The translations under genes and the position numbers were made by a program. 7,238 nucleotides of DNA from Solirubrobacterales bacterium 70-9 (lineage in GTDB: Bacteria > Actinomycetota > Thermoleophilia > Solirubrobacterales > 70-9). This document shows positions 4,323 to 7,238 of the stretch, piece after piece. The notes below the pieces were generated by a model. The model saw nothing but the letters and a program-made list of their open reading frames with translations. It had not been told where the DNA came from and ran no database searches. The stretch lies in NCBI GenBank assembly GCA_001898095.1, contig MKSH01000133.1, positions 10,534 to 17,771 on the forward strand, in the 5' to 3' direction. How positions within the stretch are numbered: the stretch's first letter is position 1; every line of letters starts with the position of its first letter.

Positions 4323-5978
4323 ATGGCGAGTACGGGTGACACCGACGTCCGGGGGGCCGTGTCGGATCTCCTCTTCGAGGGGAAGGTCCTGCACCGGGCC
4401 GGCGTGATCGCGCCGATGCGTCCCGACAAGGCGCTGCGGGTGGCGAGCACCTTCCTGCGCTGGGGCGCCTCGCCGGCGACCGGCGTCACCGCGGCGGCGA
4501 TCGAGCACCCGCACGAGATCGCGATCCTCGACGAACGCGGCTCGCTCACCTGGGAGCGCCTGCACAAGCGCTCCAACGCCCTCGCCCACGCCTTCGCGGC
4601 GATGGGGATCGGGCCGGGGGACGGGGTCGGGATCATGGCCCGCAACCACCGCGGCTTCCTCGAGGCGACCCTGGCGTGCGCCAAGCTCGGCGCCTCGGCG
4701 CTCTACCTGAACACGATGTTCTCAGGACCGCAGCTGGTCGACGTGATGAAGCGCGAGGGGCCGAAGGCACTGGTCTACGACGAGGAGTTCGAGGACCTGC
4801 TGGCCGGGGTCGAGCCGGGGGTGCGGCGGATCGTCGCCTGGCACGACGGCGCCCCGCCCGCGGGCAAGACGACGCTCGAGCAGCTGCTGGCCGACGGCGA
4901 CGACTCCGACCACCGGCCGCCGCCCGACAAGCCGCGCTTCGTGATCCTCACCTCGGGCACCACCGGGACGCCGAAGGGCGCCCAGCGGACCAGCCCCGAC
5001 GGGCTGATGGCGCTCGCCGCGGTGCTCGACATGATCCCCTTCCGCCGCGGCTCGACGATGATGATCGCGGCACCGCTGTTCCACTCCTGGGGCTTCTTCC
5101 ACTTCGTCGTCAGCCTGCCGACCGCCTCGACCATGGTGCTGCGCCGCCGCTTCGATCCCGAGGGGACGCTGGCGGCGATCGAACGCAGCCGCGCCGACGT
5201 GCTCGGCGCGGTGCCGGTGATGGTGCAGCGGATCCTCGGCCTCCCGGACGAGGTGCTCGGCCGCTACAAGCTGCCCTCGCTGCGGGTCGTCTCGTTGTCG
5301 GGATCGGCGCTGCCCGGCGAGCTGGCGATCGAGTGGATGGACCGCTTCGGCGACACGATCTACAACCTCTACGGCTGGACCGAGGTCGCCTACGCGACCG
5401 TCGCCACGCCGGCCGACCTGCGCGCCGCGCCCGGCACCGCCGGCCGGCCGCCGCGGGGCACGGTGGTGAAGCTGCTCGACGACCAGGGCGTGGAGGTGCC
5501 GCGCGGCGAGGTCGGGCGGATCTTCGTCGGCAACGAGATGCGGATGGAGGGCTACACCGGCGGTGGCAGCAAAGAATCGATCGACGGTCTCCTCTCCAGC
5601 GGCGACGTCGGGCACATCGACGAGGACGGCCGCCTCTTCGTCGACGGCCGTGACGACGAGATGATCGTCTCCGGCGGCGAGAACGTCTTCCCGCGCGAGG
5701 TCGAGGACTGCCTCGCCGACCTCGACGGGATCCGCGAGGTGGCGGTGATCGGGGTCGACGACGAGCAGTTCGGGCAGCGGCTCGCCGCCTTCGTCGTGCT
5801 CGAGACCGGGGCCGCGCTGGATGAAGCCGACCTCGCCGCGCACGTGAAGGCGAACCTCGCCTCCTACAAGACCCCGCGTGAGGTCGAGTTCCTCGACGAG
5901 CTGCCGCGGAACGCCACCGGCAAGGTGCTGAAGCGCGAGTTGCGCGACCGTCAGGCGAGCGGCCGAGACGCCCAGTAG
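4323..5978 (+). CDS. AMP-forming acyl-CoA synthetase, FadD type
   Basis: This is an adenylate-forming ligase that activates a carboxylic acid with ATP and transfers it to CoA. It has 551 residues. The ATP/AMP signature LTSGTTGTPKG is at 209-219, the A5 motif YNLYGWTEV at 347-355, the SGD motif ends at D428, the hinge GRDDEMIVSGGENVFPREVE surrounds R443, and the C-terminal catalytic lysine K534 lies in NATGKVLKREL. The N-terminal MRPDKALRVASTFLRWG stretch resembles actinobacterial FadD2/FadD12-like proteins, which suggests a fatty acid substrate, though chain length cannot be read from the sequence. ATG 4323 is chosen because it follows a promoter box. An upstream in-frame GTG at 4242 lies inside the palindromic element and adds non-homologous residues. 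The stop codon TAG is also the first three bases of the next gene's -10 box. Confidence 0.93.
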   Translation: MASTGDTDVRGAVSDLLFEGKVLHRAGVIAPMRPDKALRVASTFLRWGASPATGVTAAAIEHPHEIAILDERGSLTWERLHKRSNALAHAFAAMGIGPGDGVGIMARNHRGFLEATLACAKLGASALYLNTMFSGPQLVDVMKREGPKALVYDEEFEDLLAGVEPGVRRIVAWHDGAPPAGKTTLEQLLADGDDSDHRPPPDKPRFVILTSGTTGTPKGAQRTSPDGLMALAAVLDMIPFRRGSTMMIAAPLFHSWGFFHFVVSLPTASTMVLRRRFDPEGTLAAIERSRADVLGAVPVMVQRILGLPDEVLGRYKLPSLRVVSLSGSALPGELAIEWMDRFGDTIYNLYGWTEVAYATVATPADLRAAPGTAGRPPRGTVVKLLDDQGVEVPRGEVGRIFVGNEMRMEGYTGGGSKESIDGLLSSGDVGHIDEDGRLFVDGRDDEMIVSGGENVFPREVEDCLADLDGIREVAVIGVDDEQFGQRLAAFVVLETGAALDEADLAAHVKANLASYKTPREVEFLDELPRNATGKVLKRELRDRQASGRDAQ

Positions 5979-5981
5979 GCT
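5976..5981 (+). promoter_or_regulatory. Putative -10 box of the coiled-coil gene
   Basis: TAGGCT (within TAGGCTTC, 5976-5983) is 8 bases before the ATG at 5990. Its first three bases are the stop codon of the acyl-CoA synthetase, so one TAG would serve both roles. The 8-base string is identical to the one before the PHP gene. Confidence 0.5.
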
Positions 5982-5989
5982 TCAGCCGC

Positions 5990-6919
5990 ATGAGTGAACC
6001 GGCGAGGCAGCTGAAGGCCGTCCGCGAGGCGAACGGCGACATGCACGCCGTCGCTGCCCAGGCCCTGGAGTGGGTGAAGGTCTCGGAGGCGCGGGTCGCT
6101 GCGGCCGAGGATTCGGCGGAGAAGGTCCGTGCCGAGCTCAAGGAGCGCGCGATGAAGACGCTGCGCGAGATGAGCGCCCAGGCGCGCAAGCAGATCGAGG
6201 CGGCGAAGGAGGCCCAGGCCGCCGCCGAGTCGAAGCTGGCCGCCGCCGAGGCGGGCCGCGACCGGGCCGAGAAGTCTTTCGAGAGCCTGCGTCGGACCTC
6301 GCAGGTGGAGCGCGAGCGGACGTTGGCCAAGGCCTCCGAAGCGGGGAAGGACGCCGACTCCAAGGTCGAAGCCGCCGAGGCGCGGGTCGACGAGGTCGAG
6401 GCGCAGGCGCAGCGCGAAGTCGAGGTGACGAAAGCCGCCGTGCGGACCGAGATCGACACCCGGGTCGAGGAGGCTCGCCGGCGGATCCAGGCCGACGCCG
6501 ACAAGCGCGTCGCCGAGGCCGAGCAGCGCGCCGCCGAAGCGGAGGCCGGTGCCGAGGCCGCCCGTCAGACCGCGATCCAGCTGGAGACCGAGATCGAGAA
6601 GCGGGTCATGGAGGGGACCGAGGAGGTCCGCCGCGAAGCCGAGGAGAGCGTCCGCCGGCTGGTCGAGAAGGTCGAGCGCGAGGCCGAGGACGTCGCCCGA
6701 GCTCGTGCCGAGGACCAGCTGCAGGCCGAGTCCGAGCGGATCAAGCAGCAGGCGCTGCGCCGTGAGGAGCGGGCCCGCGCCGCCACCGAGGAAGAGATCC
6801 GTGCCAGCGTCTCGAAGGCTCGCCGCGAGGTCCAGGCGGCTGCCCAGGACGACGGCCCGACGTGGATGCGGGACACGGGTCCCAAACCGCAGTCCTCGAC
6901 CGGCTACCGCACCTACTAG
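5990..6919 (+). CDS. Alanine/glutamate/arginine-rich coiled-coil protein of unknown function
   Basis: This 309-residue protein is almost entirely charged alpha-helix. From about residue 20 to 285 it is dense in Ala, Glu, Arg and Lys with spaced aliphatic residues, and lacks proline and glycine-rich breaks, as expected of a long coiled coil. There is no signal peptide and no membrane segment, so it should be cytoplasmic. The N-terminus (MSEPARQLKAVREANGD) and the final ~20 residues differ: the tail contains Trp, Pro, Gly and Tyr and ends in TGYRTY, and could be a short docking motif. No catalytic or nucleotide-binding motif is visible. Similarity to DivIVA, TolA or ATP-synthase b stalks is compositional only and I do not assign any of these. 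Its own promoter box suggests independent expression. Confidence 0.85.
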   Translation: MSEPARQLKAVREANGDMHAVAAQALEWVKVSEARVAAAEDSAEKVRAELKERAMKTLREMSAQARKQIEAAKEAQAAAESKLAAAEAGRDRAEKSFESLRRTSQVERERTLAKASEAGKDADSKVEAAEARVDEVEAQAQREVEVTKAAVRTEIDTRVEEARRRIQADADKRVAEAEQRAAEAEAGAEAARQTAIQLETEIEKRVMEGTEEVRREAEESVRRLVEKVEREAEDVARARAEDQLQAESERIKQQALRREERARAATEEEIRASVSKARREVQAAAQDDGPTWMRDTGPKPQSSTGYRTY

Positions 6920-6923
6920 GGCT

Positions 6924-6947
6924 CCGGGCCGCCGGCCTCGCGCCCGG
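6924..6947 (+). terminator. Weak GC hairpin after the coiled-coil gene
   Basis: CCGGGC (6924-6929) can pair with GCCCGG (6942-6947) around a 12-base loop, five bases after the stop codon. There is no T-run. In DNA this GC-rich such pairings arise by chance, so this is only a weak terminator candidate. Confidence 0.2.
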
Positions 6948-6951
6948 CCGG

Positions 6952-6957
6952 TAACCT
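6952..6957 (+). promoter_or_regulatory. Putative -10 box of cysS
   Basis: TAACCT lies 7 bases before the cysS ATG at 6965. It fits TANNNT but departs from the TAGNCTTC form of the other boxes. The position is again compatible with a leaderless mRNA. Confidence 0.4.
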
Positions 6958-6964
6958 CGCCCGC

Positions 6965-7238
6965 ATGCGCGAGGTGCGGATCAGGGACACGCTGAGCGGG
7001 GCGCTGCAGACGATCGATCCCGACCACGAGGTCGGCATCTACGCCTGCGGCCCGACCGTCTACAGCCGCATCCACATCGGCAACGCGCGGCCCTTCGTCG
7101 TCTTCTCGCTCTTCGCCCGGTTCCTGCGCTCGGAGGGCTACAAGGCGCGGCTCGTCGTCAACGTCACCGACATCAACGACAAGATCTACGCCGCCGCGGC
7201 GCAGGCGGGGGAGGGGTCGGCGGCCTTCGCCGAGCAGA
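6965..7238 (+). CDS. cysS: Cysteinyl-tRNA synthetase (5' portion)
   Basis: CysS charges tRNA-Cys with cysteine in the cytoplasm. The first 91 codons are present and the frame runs off the right edge without a stop. The class I synthetase start is clear: YACGPTVYSRIHIGNARPF at about residues 26-44, with C28 as the expected zinc ligand and HIGN at 37-40 as the ATP-binding HIGH-type motif. NVTDINDKIYAAA follows, matching the family's NVTDxDDKI. The related mycothiol ligase MshC is rejected because it has a THLGHA-type motif instead. ATG 6965 is preferred because the family start lies about 25 residues before the cysteine and a TAACCT box precedes it. cysS near ispF is common in Actinobacteria; here two extra genes lie between them. 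Confidence 0.95.
   Translation, partial: MREVRIRDTLSGALQTIDPDHEVGIYACGPTVYSRIHIGNARPFVVFSLFARFLRSEGYKARLVVNVTDINDKIYAAAAQAGEGSAAFAEQ

Noticed and set aside
4722..5843. 373-residue minus-strand open frame
   Set aside because: It lies wholly opposite the acyl-CoA synthetase, is rich in His/Arg/Val/Asp in the usual antisense pattern of high-GC genes, and shows no domain.
5110..6504. 464-residue minus-strand open frame
   Set aside because: It spans opposite two genes and is low-complexity Arg/Ser/Ala; an antisense artefact of high GC.
5951..7075. 374-residue minus-strand Leu/Gly/Asp-rich open frame with repeat-like appearance
   Set aside because: The apparent repeats mirror the repetitive coiled-coil gene on the other strand and continue into cysS; not a separate gene.
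6965..7238. MshC (mycothiol ligase) instead of CysS
   Set aside because: MshC has a THLGHA-type motif; this sequence has HIGNAR and NVTDINDKI as in CysS.
1..7238. CRISPR array, transposase, prophage, toxin-antitoxin or defence system
   Set aside because: No regularly spaced direct repeats, no DDE/serine recombinase motifs and no paired small toxin-antitoxin genes were seen.

Overview
The window is high-GC bacterial DNA. Its gene order is disA, carD, ispD, (small membrane ORF), PHP phosphatase, ispF, acyl-CoA synthetase, coiled-coil protein, cysS. A DisA/CarD pair next to ispD, ispF and cysS is typical of Actinobacteria. High GC, GTG starts, long coding frames and TANNNT boxes just upstream of start codons fit a deep actinobacterial lineage such as Thermoleophilia/Solirubrobacterales. 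That placement is inferred from gene content, not from a marker-gene comparison.

Left part (1-2151, all + strand): the 3' portion of disA (cyclic di-AMP synthase), then carD (RNA polymerase-binding transcription factor), then ispD (third MEP-pathway enzyme), packed tightly. Neither carD nor ispD has an ATG/GTG/TTG where homology and ribosome-binding signals would put the start. carD has a strong AAAGGAG followed at ideal spacing by ATT. ispD appears to start at a CTG overlapping the carD stop.

Middle part (2152-2857): a 513-bp convergent non-coding gap holding three long, different inverted repeats (20, 21 and 18+5 bp stems). It is followed by a 54-residue two-helix membrane protein encoded on the minus strand (2829-2665). 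This small gene is divergent from the PHP gene, and the two putative -10 boxes overlap on opposite strands.

Right part (2858-7238, all + strand): a PHP-family histidinol-phosphatase-like protein coupled to ispF; a 121-bp palindromic element; a FadD-type AMP-forming acyl-CoA synthetase; an Ala/Glu/Arg-rich coiled-coil protein of unknown role; and the 5' end of cysS. Four genes (small membrane ORF, PHP, acyl-CoA synthetase, coiled coil) share an 8-base box TAGNCTTC placed 6-8 nt before the start codon, and cysS has a related TAACCT. These look like -10 elements of leaderless or nearly leaderless transcripts. The internal operon genes carD, ispD and ispF lack the box.

Together the genes cover second-messenger synthesis (DisA), global transcription control (CarD), isoprenoid precursor synthesis (IspD, IspF), fatty or carboxylic acid activation, and tRNA charging (CysS). 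The ispD-ispF pair is split here by the hairpin gap, the small membrane gene and the PHP gene, so ispD and ispF are probably in different transcription units. I see no phage, transposase, CRISPR array, tRNA or rRNA.
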